Below are positions 37,271-48,208 of a stretch of 64,000 nt of DNA, piece after piece. Origin of the DNA: CAVRTM01 sp963724015 (GTDB lineage Bacteria; Actinomycetota; Actinomycetes; Actinomycetales; Dermatophilaceae); the NCBI GenBank assembly GCA_963724015.1, contig CAVRTM010000004.1, positions 951,585 through 1,015,584 of the forward strand, in the 5' to 3' direction. The notes under the pieces are model-generated. The model was not told the DNA's origin, did no database searches, and was given only the letters and a program-made list of their open reading frames with translations. The translations under genes were made by a program, and so were the position numbers. Position 1 is the stretch's first letter. The number at the start of each line of letters is the position of its first letter.

Positions 37271-37285
37271 GATCCTCCTAGGATC
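37271..37285 (+). promoter_or_regulatory. promoter with palindromic operator for the flavocytochrome operon
   Basis: GATCCT-cct-AGGATC is a perfect 15-base palindrome. Its right part includes TAGGAT (37279-37284), a good -10 box, 19 bases before the GTG of the ferric-reductase-like gene. A repressor bound here would block the promoter. Identity of the regulator is not visible. Confidence 0.45.
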
Positions 37286-37303
37286 GGGCCCGAGTCTGAG
37301 CAG

Positions 37304-38747
37304 GTGAGCACCCCACCACTGACCGCCTCTGCGCCGGCACCTGCGACCGGGTCGTCCTGGGCGCCGACGTCCCCTGGACGTCCCCGGCTGCCCCGCCCCG
37401 CGCCGCAGTGGTGGCGGGACGCCGCGGGCTCGCTGACCTGGCTCTCCCTGATCGTCGTCGTCGCCCTCTGGCTGGCCGGGGGAGGGCTCGCAGCGGTCCA
37501 CTCCACCGGTGAGGCCCTCACCTCGCTGGGGCGGGTCACCGGCCTGGTGGCCTCGGACCTGCTGCTCGTGCAGGTGCTGCTCATGGCCCGGATCCCGATG
37601 GTCGAGCGCAGCTACGGCCAGGACGAGCTGGCGCGCCGCCACCGGTGGGTCGGCTTCACCTCGTTCAACCTGATGGTGGCGCACGTGGTCCTGATCACCC
37701 TGGGCTACGCCGCCACCACGCCGAAGGGGTTGTGGGGCACGATCGTCGACTTCGTCCTGAACTACCCCGGCATGCTGCTGGCGGTCGCCGGCACCCTCGC
37801 CCTCTGCGCCGTCGTGGCCACCTCGATGCGGGCCGCCCGGCGGCGCCTGCGCTACGAGTCCTGGCACCTGATCCACCTCTACGCCTACCTCGGGGTGGGC
37901 CTGGCGCTGCCGCACCAGCTGTGGACCGGCCAGGAGTTCCTCACCTCGCCGGTCGCCACCGTCTACTGGTGGACGCTGTACGCCGCCGCCCTCGCCAGCG
38001 TGCTGGTCTGGCGGGTCGGCCTGCCGGTCTACCGCAGCCTGCGGCACGGCCTCGTGGTCACCGACGTCCGGGCCGAGACCCCCACCGTCACCACGGTCAC
38101 CGTCGGCGGGCGCGACCTGCACCGCCTGCCGGTGCGGGCCGGGCAGTTCCTGCACTGGCGGTTCCTCGGCGGCCCCGGCGCGTCCCGGGCGCACCCGTAC
38201 TCGCTCTCGGCGGCCCCGGACGGGCGCAGCCTGCGGATCACGGCGGCGCACCTGGGGGACGGCTCGCTCGGCGCTGTCCCGGCTGCGGCCGGGGACCCGC
38301 GTGATGGTGGAGGGACCGTACGGGCGGCTCCACGCCGGGGTCCGCACCCGCGCCAAGGTGCTGCTGATGGCCTCGGGCATCGGCATCACCCCGATGCGCG
38401 CGCTGCTGGAGGACCTCGAGCAGCAGCCCGGCGACGTCGTGCTCGTCTACCGCGCCCGCAGCCAGGACGACGTGATCCTGCGCGAGGAGCTCGTCGCGCT
38501 CGCCGAGGCGAGGGGGGCGCGCCTGTTCATCGCCACCGGCTCACGCGTGGCGGACCGGGACAGCTGGCTGCCCGCCGACGCCGCCCACCTGACCGACGTC
38601 GAGGGCCTGCGCCACCTGGTGCCGGACGTGGACCAGCGCGAGGTGTACCTGTGCGGCAGCGTCGGCTGGATGAAGGCGGCAGAGCGCGCCGCCCTTGACG
38701 CCGGCGTCCCCCGCGAGCACGTCCACCTCGAGCGCTTCGCCTACTGA
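37304..38747 (+). CDS. ferric-reductase-like transmembrane flavocytochrome, frame break
   Basis: About 480 residues. The membrane half has the FRD domain with paired haem-ligand histidines: HRWVGFTSFNLMVAHVV and, two helices on, SWHLIHLYAYLGVGLALPH. The cytoplasmic half is an FNR-type module: FAD-binding HPYSLSAAP, the loop VMVEGPYG, NAD(P)-binding MASGIGITPMRALLE, and the C-terminal CGSVGWM. It should pass electrons from NAD(P)H through FAD and two haems across the membrane. The frame breaks near 38270 (GDGSL, then LSRLRPGTRVMVEGPYG one frame over), probably a one-base error. It is followed by genes for an exported FMN-binding protein and the FMN transferase that loads it. Confidence 0.85.
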
Positions 38748-38806
38748 CCTTCCCGCGGCCGAGAAAACCGGCCACCATGACTTCCCGCACCGACGAAGGA
38801 CCCTGC

Positions 38807-39382
38807 ATGAGACGCATCGTCACCGCCCTGCTGTCCACCATCACCGCCGTGGTGCTGCTCTTCAGCTACCACACCAGCACCGACAGCGGCTCACCCTCGG
38901 TGGTCGCCGGCTCGGTCGGCGGCACGGCGCCGCGCTCCACGCCCGAGGGCTCCACCACCCCGACCCCCTCCGCCACGCCGTCCGCCCCGTCCGGGAGCGG
39001 CCCGGGCGCGGGCGACGACGGGGCTGCCGGCGACGACGGTGGCGCAGCCGCCGCGCCGGCGCCGACGGCGACCGCCTCGCCGGCCCCGAAGGCGCAGTCC
39101 TCCTCCACGAAGACGTACACCGGCGACGCCGTCGACACCCGCTGGGGGCCGGTGCAGGTGCAGATCACCGTCACCGGGGGAAAGATCACCGCTGCCCAGG
39201 CCGTGCAGTACCCCAACGGGAACGGCCGCGACGCCGAGATCAACAGCTACGCCCTGCCGGTGCTGAGCCAGGAGGCGGTGCAGAAGCAGGGCGCCCAGAT
39301 CGACACCGTCTCCGGTGCCACCGTCACCAGCGACGGCTACCTCCAGTCGCTGCAGTCGGCCCTGGACCAGGCGCACCTGTGA
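38807..39382 (+). CDS. exported FMN-binding domain protein
   Basis: A 191-residue protein with an N-terminal signal or anchor helix (IVTALLSTITAVVLLFSY), a Pro/Ser/Ala/Gly linker to about residue 100, and an FMN_bind domain. The domain contains DTVSGATVTSDG. SGATxT is the site where ApbE links FMN through a phosphoester, so Thr174 is the likely attachment residue. ATG 38807 has GAAGGA six bases upstream, better than an ATG at 38777. It is the extracytoplasmic electron carrier partner of the flavocytochrome before it and the substrate of ApbE after it. Confidence 0.85.
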   Translation: MRRIVTALLSTITAVVLLFSYHTSTDSGSPSVVAGSVGGTAPRSTPEGSTTPTPSATPSAPSGSGPGAGDDGAAGDDGGAAAAPAPTATASPAPKAQSSSTKTYTGDAVDTRWGPVQVQITVTGGKITAAQAVQYPNGNGRDAEINSYALPVLSQEAVQKQGAQIDTVSGATVTSDGYLQSLQSALDQAHL

Positions 39383-40110
39383 GCCGGCGCGCCTGGGTCG
39401 AGCAGGTGATGGGCCTGCCGGTCAGCATCCACCTGCGCGGGCCGCGGGTGCACGACCGCGACACCGAGGCGGCCGTGGCGCGGGCCTATGCCGGGCTCCG
39501 TGCCGCCGACGCGCTGTTCAGCACCTGGAAGCCGGACAGCGAGGTGTCGCGGCTGCGCCGGGGCGAGATCGGTATGGCGTCCTGCGACCCCCTCGTGCGC
39601 GAGGTCGCCGACCTCTGCGAGGCGGCGCGGGTGCGGACCGCCGGCGCGTTCAGCCCCCTCCTGCCGGATGGGGCCGGAGACCTCAGGTTCGACCCGACGG
39701 GCCTGGTCAAGGGCTGGGCCGCCGACCGCGCGGCGGCGGTCCTCGGGGGGATCGAGGGGCACGCCTTCTGCCTCAACGCGGGGGGCGACGTCGTCGTCGG
39801 CGGCCGGGACGCGGAGGACGGCGACCGGTGCTGGCGGGTCGGCATCGAGGACCCGCGCGACCGGTCCAGGATGGCCGAGGTGGTCGAGCTGACGGCGGGC
39901 GCGGTGGCGACCTCGGGCACAGCCGCACGAGGCGACCACCTGATCGACCCCGCCACGGGGCGGCCGGTCCACGGCGACGGCTCGGTCAGCGTGGTCGGCC
40001 CCGCCCTGATGTGGGCCGACGTCTGGGCCACCGCGCTCTTCGTGGGGCCGCCGGAGCTGGCCACGCGCCTGCCGCTCGAGCAGCCCGGTTACCGCGCCAT
40101 CCGCCTGTAG
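39379..40110 (+). CDS. apbE: FAD:protein FMN transferase (ApbE)
   Basis: A 243-residue flavin transferase moving FMN from FAD onto a Ser or Thr of FMN_bind proteins. Motifs include ADALFSTWKPDSEVSRL, PTGLVKGWAADRAA, CLNAGGDVVVGG and the metal-binding TSGTAARGDHLIDPATG. The shorter N-terminus without a lipobox suggests a cytoplasmic or non-anchored form. GTG 39379 overlaps the stop of the FMN-binding gene, which is strong support for the pairing. Confidence 0.88.
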   Translation: MSRRAWVEQVMGLPVSIHLRGPRVHDRDTEAAVARAYAGLRAADALFSTWKPDSEVSRLRRGEIGMASCDPLVREVADLCEAARVRTAGAFSPLLPDGAGDLRFDPTGLVKGWAADRAAAVLGGIEGHAFCLNAGGDVVVGGRDAEDGDRCWRVGIEDPRDRSRMAEVVELTAGAVATSGTAARGDHLIDPATGRPVHGDGSVSVVGPALMWADVWATALFVGPPELATRLPLEQPGYRAIRL

Positions 40111-40316
40111 CCGTCGGCGATGCGCGGTTTGTCCGATGGTTCGTCGGCACCCGGCGGGGCCAGACTGAGTGGCACGAGGCGAGAGGGCCGACCGCTGGAG
40201 CGCCTGCCCACCTCGAGGTCCGAGCCGGCCGGGACCGGCCGTGGCCTCCGTCCCCGGAGCAGACGTCCTCGGTCACCACCCTCTCGCGGTGGACACGAGG
40301 CTTCGGAGGCTGGGCC

Positions 40317-41723
40317 ATGTCTGTTGTCGACAACGCCACCGTCCTGGATCTGCGACGGGCGTGCTCGCGGCCGGTGCTGACGCCGGGGGACGACGGCTAT
40401 GACGCCGCCGTCGCGGCTGCGATCTGGAACGGGGACGTCAGGCGCAGACCTGCCGTCATCGTGCAGCCGGAGACGCCGTCCGAGGTCGGCGAGCTGCTGT
40501 CCAAGGCGCGCAGGCACGGGGTGGAGGTGACCGTGCGCGGAGGCGGCCACAGTTACGCCGGTCATGCCGTGGCCGACGGTGCGGTCATGATCGACCTCAG
40601 GCGGCTCGGCGACGTCGCCGTGGACGCCGCCGCACGGCGGGCCCGCTGTGGAGGTGGGGCGACCTGGGCGGCAGTGGATGCCGCCACCGCCCAGCACGAG
40701 CTGGCCGTGACGGGCGGGCTCGTCAGCCACACGGGTGTCGGTGGGCTGACGCTGGGCGGCGGCATGGGGTGGCTCACCCCGCGGGCCGGCTTGAGCTGCG
40801 ACAACCTCGTGTCGGCCGAGATGGTCACCGCGGCCGGTGACGTGGTCACCGCCTCCGAGCAGCAGCACCCCGAGCTGTTCTGGGCGCTGCGTGGCGGAGG
40901 CGGCAACTTCGGGGTGGTCACCGCCTTCGAGTTCGCGGTGCACCCGCTGCCGCCGATGGCCAACCTCGGCCTGTTCTTCTGGCGCCCGCAGGAGGCGCGC
41001 GAGCCGCTGCGGCTCGCGCGCGACCTGATCCGCGCGCTGCCCGACGAGCTCGGCGGCCTCATCGGTGGGCTCAGCGCTCCGCCGGCGCCGTTCGTGCCGC
41101 CGGAGCACCAGGGCCAGCCGGGCTTCGCCGTGCTCGTGGTCAGCTGGGGCACCCCCGAGGAGCTCCTGCCGTTCGTCGCACCGCTGCGTGAGCTGAACCC
41201 GAGCTTCGAGCTGGTCACCCCCATCCCCTACGTGGCCCTGCAGCAGCTGTTCGACGACAGCGCCCCATGGGGCATCCTGGGTTACGAGAAGGCCCTCTAC
41301 CTGGACGAGCTGACCGACGAGGTCATCGACATCGTCCTTGACCGTCTACCCCGCAAGCAGGCACCCCTCACCTTCGTGCCCATGTTCCCGCTCCAGGGCG
41401 CCTACTGCCGCGTACCGGAGGACGGGACCGCCTTCGGTGGCAGCCGCCGCCCGTGCTGGACGGTGAACCTTGCCGCCGCGGCAAGCGACCCGGAGACGCT
41501 GGCGCACGACCGGGCGTGGGTCCGCGACCTCTGGGCCGCGTTGCGCCCGCACGCCCGCAGCTCGGGCTCTTACGTCAACTTCCTCAACGACGAGGACGAG
41601 GACCGGCTCCGCGACGCGTACGGCGAGAAGTACGCGCGGCTGGCGGCGGTCAAGGCCGAATGGGACCCGGACAACGTCTTCCACCACAACGCCAACATCC
41701 GCCCAGCAACGCTCAGCGTCTAG
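40317..41723 (+). CDS. FAD-linked oxidase, berberine-bridge-enzyme-like
   Basis: A 468-residue oxidase of the PCMH/VAO family. RGGGHSYAGHAV carries His78, the usual 8-alpha-histidyl FAD attachment residue. GGLVSHTGVGGLTLGGGMGW forms the second part of the site and has no Cys, so a single covalent bond is expected. The BBE C-terminal tail is YVNFLNDED. There is no signal peptide, so it is probably cytoplasmic. The substrate is unknown; relatives oxidise alcohols, sugars or alkaloids. ATG 40317 has CGGAGG seven bases upstream. Convergent with the next gene. Confidence 0.85.
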   Translation: MSVVDNATVLDLRRACSRPVLTPGDDGYDAAVAAAIWNGDVRRRPAVIVQPETPSEVGELLSKARRHGVEVTVRGGGHSYAGHAVADGAVMIDLRRLGDVAVDAAARRARCGGGATWAAVDAATAQHELAVTGGLVSHTGVGGLTLGGGMGWLTPRAGLSCDNLVSAEMVTAAGDVVTASEQQHPELFWALRGGGGNFGVVTAFEFAVHPLPPMANLGLFFWRPQEAREPLRLARDLIRALPDELGGLIGGLSAPPAPFVPPEHQGQPGFAVLVVSWGTPEELLPFVAPLRELNPSFELVTPIPYVALQQLFDDSAPWGILGYEKALYLDELTDEVIDIVLDRLPRKQAPLTFVPMFPLQGAYCRVPEDGTAFGGSRRPCWTVNLAAAASDPETLAHDRAWVRDLWAALRPHARSSGSYVNFLNDEDEDRLRDAYGEKYARLAAVKAEWDPDNVFHHNANIRPATLSV

Positions 41724-41738
41724 GGCGCGCCCACCGCA

Positions 41739-43711
<1,973 letters not shown>

Positions 43712-43729
43712 GGACCCACCCTTACCCAT

Positions 43730-44584
43730 TCACAGGACGGTACGCAGCGCCCCCGCTGCGATCTCGACGCGCACGCTCGCGCCGGCGTCCAGGTCCATGA
43801 CCTCACCGTCGATCTGCAACGGCATCGGCTTGACGGTGGTGAACTCGTACTCGCGCACGGACGGCTGCGGGCCCAGACCACGCGAGGCCGCCCGCAGCGC
43901 GGTCGCCAGGATCCGCCACTTCGCGGTGTGCCGCATCGTGATCACCTCGAACGTCCCGTCGTCGGGGCGGCCCTCGTCCTCGCTCAACGTGGCGACCTTG
44001 GCCATCTGGTTGATGTTGGCGAACACGATGCTGTCGAACCGCTCACGGGTCTGGTCCGGCCGCACGATCTCGAACGGGCGGAACCGGGCGAACGCCCGCA
44101 CCGTGGTCACCATCTCGCGCAGCGAGCCCTTGCCGCCCTTCTCCAGGTCGACCGCCACCACGGGGGTCAGCCCCAGCCCGATGTAGGAGTGGGCGTACCG
44201 GGTGGTGCCGTCGACCGTCAGCTTCAGCAGGTCGATCCGGCTCACCTTCCCGGCGACGATCGCCTCGGTCAGCGGCTGCTCGCGGGTGGTGCGTCGGTGG
44301 TCGTTGGCGTTGCCGGCCGCCAGGACTGCACACACCGCCTCCTGGCTGCCCGAGGCCATGACGCCGTCCACCACCTCGTTGTAGCCGCCGTCCCCGCTGA
44401 CCGAGACCAGCAGGGGCTGTCCCCGGAGGGCGGCGTCCCGCGCCAGGTCACGGGCATGGCCGGCGTGCTGGGTCGCGGCCAGCTCCACCGGCAGCTGCGG
44501 CAGCTGTACGGACAGCTGGTCGCGCAGCTCGGCTGCCTTCTCCTTCGCCTCGCCGGTGCTGTGGGGGTTGAAGATCAGGACCAC
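43730..44584 (-). CDS. diacylglycerol kinase-family protein
   Basis: A 284-residue kinase with the DAGK catalytic fold. VLIFNPHSTG opens the nucleotide site, SVSGDGGYNEVVDGVM (about 62-77) is the GDG motif, and LAAGNANDH is the expected next loop. The C-terminal beta-sandwich includes YIGLGLTP and VMDLDAGASVRVEI. The likely substrate is a lipid diol such as diacylglycerol or sphingoid base. GTG 44582-44584 has no clear ribosome binding site, and an upstream in-frame TGA at about 44630 limits the leader. It may be translated by coupling to the phosphatase gene 45 bases upstream. Confidence 0.8.
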   Translation of the reverse strand: MVLIFNPHSTGEAKEKAAELRDQLSVQLPQLPVELAATQHAGHARDLARDAALRGQPLLVSVSGDGGYNEVVDGVMASGSQEAVCAVLAAGNANDHRRTTREQPLTEAIVAGKVSRIDLLKLTVDGTTRYAHSYIGLGLTPVVAVDLEKGGKGSLREMVTTVRAFARFRPFEIVRPDQTRERFDSIVFANINQMAKVATLSEDEGRPDDGTFEVITMRHTAKWRILATALRAASRGLGPQPSVREYEFTTVKPMPLQIDGEVMDLDAGASVRVEIAAGALRTVL

Positions 44585-44629
44585 ACGGTCGAAGGGCAGC
44601 AGGGCCTCTACGGTACGGGCAGACCGGGG

Positions 44630-45803
44630 TCAGTCCGAGGTGGCGGCGCTGGCGCGGATCGGGTCAGCGCCGGCGACCGTCGTGCGCACGGCTCCGTGGT
44701 CGCCGTACCAGTCCAGGACCAGCATGGTGGCGTCGTCGGACAGGGCTTGGCCGCTGGTCTCCAGGACCTTGTCGGTGAGGCGGCGGGTGGCCTCACGCGG
44801 ATGCAGGGCCCGGCTGAGGGAGATCTCGGCGATCAGGTCCAGCGTTGCGGCGTTGCGCTCCAGCATGCCGTCGGTGACCAGCACCAGCCGGTCGCCGGGC
44901 TCGAGGACCAGGTCGGTGCTGTGGTAGACCGTGTCGGGGAAGATGCCCAGCGGCAAGTCCACCGGGAGGGAGATCGGCCTGACCTCCCCGGCCCGGCACA
45001 GGTAGAGGGGCACGTGCCCGGCGTTGACCAGCGCCAGGCAGCCGGTGCGCAGGTCCAGGCGTCCCAGCAGGCCGGTCGCGAAGCCCTCGGTGCCGGTGCT
45101 GGACCCGTGCTCGAGCAGGGCCTGGTTCGCGGCGGCGGCCTGCTCGACCAGGGACCCGCCGGCGCGGCGGGTGTTACGCAGGCTGCCGACGCAGAGCGTC
45201 GCCGTGAGGGCGCTGGCGACGCCGTGTCCCATCGCGTCGGTCATCGACAGGTGCAGGACATCGCGGGCCAGGCTGGAGTCGAAGGTGTCGCCGCCGATGG
45301 AGGCCGCGGGCTCCAGCCATGCCGAGACGGTGAAGGCACCGGCCTCGCAGGTGAACGCGGCCGGCAGCAGCCGGCGCTGGATCTCCGCGGGCAGGGTGAA
45401 GGCCGTGCTGCGCTGGGCCCACTCGAACAGGTCGGTGTGCCGCCGGTTGGCGATCACCACGAACGCGAGCATGTGCCCGATCCGGGCGATCTGGGTCAGC
45501 ACGGCCGGGTCGGGCTCGTCCGGCAGGGTCAGCCGCAGCAGCCCGAGCGCCTCGCCCCGCTCGGTCACCGGCGCGAAGACCACCCAGTCATGGCGGCCGT
45601 TGCTCGTCGCGCTCCGGGACGAGGGCGCGACGACCCGGACCTTCTGGGTGCGCAGCGCCTCCTCCGCGGCCGCCGAGGAAGAAGGCGGCCTCGGCGCCCA
45701 GCGCGCCAGTGACGGCCTCCAGTGGCGAGGCGTCCTCCGCGGCGTCCAGGACCCGGCTGAGCGGCTCCGTCGGCGCCGCGGTCACCCACATACCGGGAAC
45801 CAT
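44630..45803 (-). CDS. SpoIIE/RsbU-type PP2C phosphatase with GAF-like sensor, frame break
   Basis: About 390 residues. The N-terminal sensor region (VLDAAEDASPLEAVTGALGA, then WVVFAPVTERGEALGLLRL) looks like a GAF domain. A linker QRSTAFTLPAEIQRRLLP leads into the SpoIIE phosphatase domain with GGDTFD, TDAMGHGVASAL, LVNAGHVPLYL and LVLVTDGMLERN, which hold the metal-binding Asp residues. Such enzymes dephosphorylate STAS anti-anti-sigma factors in partner-switching pathways. The frame breaks near 45675, after EAAFFLGG, where the other frame gives EEALRTQKVRVVAPSS. ATG 45801-45803 was chosen. A few genes away are two further signalling proteins. Confidence 0.85.
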
Positions 45804-45921
45804 ATGGCCTTGGCTGTGGGGTTGACCCGCGCCAGGCAGCCGCCGGTATGCCGGATGTCCTACGACCTCCGCCGTAGCCGAGCCCCCGGCTGCTGCCGTC
45901 AGTCGGCGCTGGTCGCTCGAC

Positions 45922-46743
45922 TCAGCGGCGGAAGAACCCGCCCAGGACGGGTGCCAGCGCCTTCGGCTTGATCATGTGGGTCTGGCCCGGCAGGGTCGTC
46001 AGCCGGGCGTCGGGCACGGCGGCGGCGATCGCGGCCTGGGCGTGGCGCATGTACACCGGACTCTTGCCGCCGGCGATGACCAGCGTCTGCGGCGCCACCC
46101 GCGCGTAGTAGCCGGCCGGCAGCGGCTCGCCCTGTTGGTGCCCGACGACGATGGAGAGGTCGTACGGCAACGTGTGCGCGACCGCGGTCATCTGCTTCCA
46201 GGCCGGCATCAACGGCATCAGCAGGACGACGGGCTTCGGCACCCCCACCGTGCGCAGGAAGGTCCTGACCGCCTCGGCCCGGCGGCCCCGGGCGACCATG
46301 TCGCTGACGATCTCGGGCAGGCGCGGGTCGTTGGCCGGGCGCGTGCCGTCGACGATGAACGGTGACTCGTAGACCGCGAGCCGGCCGATCGGCGCGCCGT
46401 GCCGCGCCGCCTCCAGGGCCAGCGTGGCACCCGAGGATGCCCCGAACACGTCGGCCGCGCCCCCTGTGGCCTCGATGACGGCGACCAGGTCCTCGACCTC
46501 GCGGGCCACCGCGTACGGCGAGCTGCCGGGGCCGCTGTCCCCGCGGCCGCGCCGGTCGTAGGCGTAGACCGTGAAGCTGGTCGACAGCTGCTCGGCGAGT
46601 CCGCGCGCCGGGCCCATCGCCCGCTGGCACAGGGCTCCGTCCACCAGGACGAGGGCCGGCCCCGAGCCGTGGACCTCGTAGGCGATCTCCGTGCCGTCGG
46701 CGGACGTCGTACGGCGTGTGGTGGTGCTCAGCGTGCTCGTCAT
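45922..46743 (-). CDS. alpha/beta hydrolase
   Basis: A 273-residue alpha/beta-hydrolase-fold protein. The nucleophile elbow is VFGASSGATLAL with Ser103. YDRRGRGDSG is the typical strand preceding it, and HMIKPKALAP at the end carries the catalytic His. The acidic residue is probably in the VIAGGKSP-to-VPDARLTTLPG region. Esterase, lipase and epoxide hydrolase relatives share this pattern, and the substrate is unknown. ATG 46741-46743 is preceded by AAGGAGAG, which decides the start within a longer open frame. Confidence 0.8.
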   Translation of the reverse strand: MTSTLSTTTRRTTSADGTEIAYEVHGSGPALVLVDGALCQRAMGPARGLAEQLSTSFTVYAYDRRGRGDSGPGSSPYAVAREVEDLVAVIEATGGAADVFGASSGATLALEAARHGAPIGRLAVYESPFIVDGTRPANDPRLPEIVSDMVARGRRAEAVRTFLRTVGVPKPVVLLMPLMPAWKQMTAVAHTLPYDLSIVVGHQQGEPLPAGYYARVAPQTLVIAGGKSPVYMRHAQAAIAAAVPDARLTTLPGQTHMIKPKALAPVLGGFFRR

Positions 46744-47018
46744 GGCTCTCCTTGAAGGTGAAAGTGGTTCAGCAACGCGTCGTACGGCGGCCGGCGGTTT
46801 CGACATGGCAGCTCGCATCAGCTGCCCCACCTCTCGTGTCGTCCTGATCATCCAAGCGTCGAACGACGTCGACGCGTCTCGACACGCCGGCACCGCTGGT
46901 CGACGACCCCTGGTCCTGCGTACGGTGCCTCTCGACGGGGCCCGGCGCCGAGAACATACTGGCAAGAGGGGCCGGTGGAAGCTGTGCGGCCCCAGCCGAT
47001 GCCCGGTCAGGAGAGCTC

Positions 47019-47639
47019 ATGGCCATGGGATTCAACAGCGGCAGCCGCACCCTGCAGGACCGCTTCGACACGCAGGCCCTGTCCGGGCGGATCGACGCGT
47101 TGCTCGTGAGCTCCACCATCAGTGAGCACGATCGCAGGTTCATCGAGGACCGCGACATGTTCTTCCTCGCGACGGCGGACGCCGAGGGGCGCCCGACCTG
47201 CTCGTACAAGGGCGGCGAGCCGGGCTTCGTCCGTGTGCTGGACCCGTCCACGGTGGCCTTTCCCAACTACGACGGAAACGGCATGTACCTCTCGACGGGC
47301 AACGTGCTGGTGAACCCGGCGGTGGGCCTGCTGTTCATCGACTTCGAGCGCGGCCACCGGATGCGACTCGACGGCACCGCGAGCATCGACTTCGAGGACC
47401 CGTTACGGCACGACTACGTGGAGGCCCAGTTCGTCGTCCGGGTGCGTGCCCGAGCCGTTTATCCGAACTGCCCGCGCTACATCCACCGCTACCAGCTCGT
47501 ACGGCGGTCGCGGTTCGTGCCGCGCGACGACTGCCCGACGCCGATCCCGGAGTGGAAGCGTTCCGACTGGGCGGTCGACGCCCTTCCCCAGCGGGACCCC
47601 GCCCGTGACCCCGGTGGCCGCGAGGTGCTGGGCCGCTGA
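47019..47639 (+). CDS. pyridoxamine 5-prime-phosphate oxidase-family flavoprotein
   Basis: A 206-residue split-barrel protein. DMFFLATADAEGRPTCSYKG and FPNYDGNGMYLSTGNVLVNP form the FMN-binding core, followed by LLFIDFERGHRMRLDGTASI. The C-terminal part, with YPNCPRYIHRYQLVRRSRFV, is seen in the larger PPOX group that includes the PyrimidR-like general-stress proteins. Not a true PdxH, because the substrate arginines are not in place. ATG 47019 has AGGAG six bases upstream. Confidence 0.8.
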   Translation: MAMGFNSGSRTLQDRFDTQALSGRIDALLVSSTISEHDRRFIEDRDMFFLATADAEGRPTCSYKGGEPGFVRVLDPSTVAFPNYDGNGMYLSTGNVLVNPAVGLLFIDFERGHRMRLDGTASIDFEDPLRHDYVEAQFVVRVRARAVYPNCPRYIHRYQLVRRSRFVPRDDCPTPIPEWKRSDWAVDALPQRDPARDPGGREVLGR

Positions 47640-48208
47640 CACCAGAGTCACGGTTGAATGGTCAACGTCGCGGCTTTCGAGACTCCACGTATGTCATTGG
47701 TTGTGGCGCCGTCAATGACCACGGTCATGCCGTGTCGACATCTACCAGTGCCTTTCCGGTGTGCAGCGTGCGAACGTGACTCGGGCAATAACAGTCGTTC
47801 CTCTGCATTGTGCAGAAGGCGACCGGGGATGAGTTTCTGCAGGCGTCTTTCGACGGTCGCCCGACTCTCAACAACTGCGACTCTTGGTCCGAGAATGTCA
47901 GGGACGCGCCCGATGAACGCTCATATTGGGGTTCTCGCGGTGCATCACCCCGGTAACCGCCGCTTTGCTCCGTGTTGTGGTCATGCAGATAACACGCCAG
48001 CCCCTGCTGAGACATGCTTTCAGTCGCAAGCACGCGACAAAGGTCAGCGCTGTGGTTCAACGGACGAGGTTGCATCGTTACGAGGTGAACCAGAGATGGA
48101 CGGATGAACGCATCGGCCGTGGTTTCCGACTTCCCAGCCAAGGGCGTCGTTGAAGGTCTACGTTCGGCGCAAACATGTGCGCTCCTACCCCGCGGAGAAG
48201 GGCCTGTC
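47640..48208. other. gene-poor interval with lower GC than surroundings
   Basis: About 570 bases with no supported gene. Several short open frames on both strands (for example on the minus strand from about 48363) have no recognisable pattern. GC looks visibly lower than in neighbouring genes, like the following oxidase gene, so it may be part of a transferred segment. I see no clear promoter. Confidence 0.4.
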
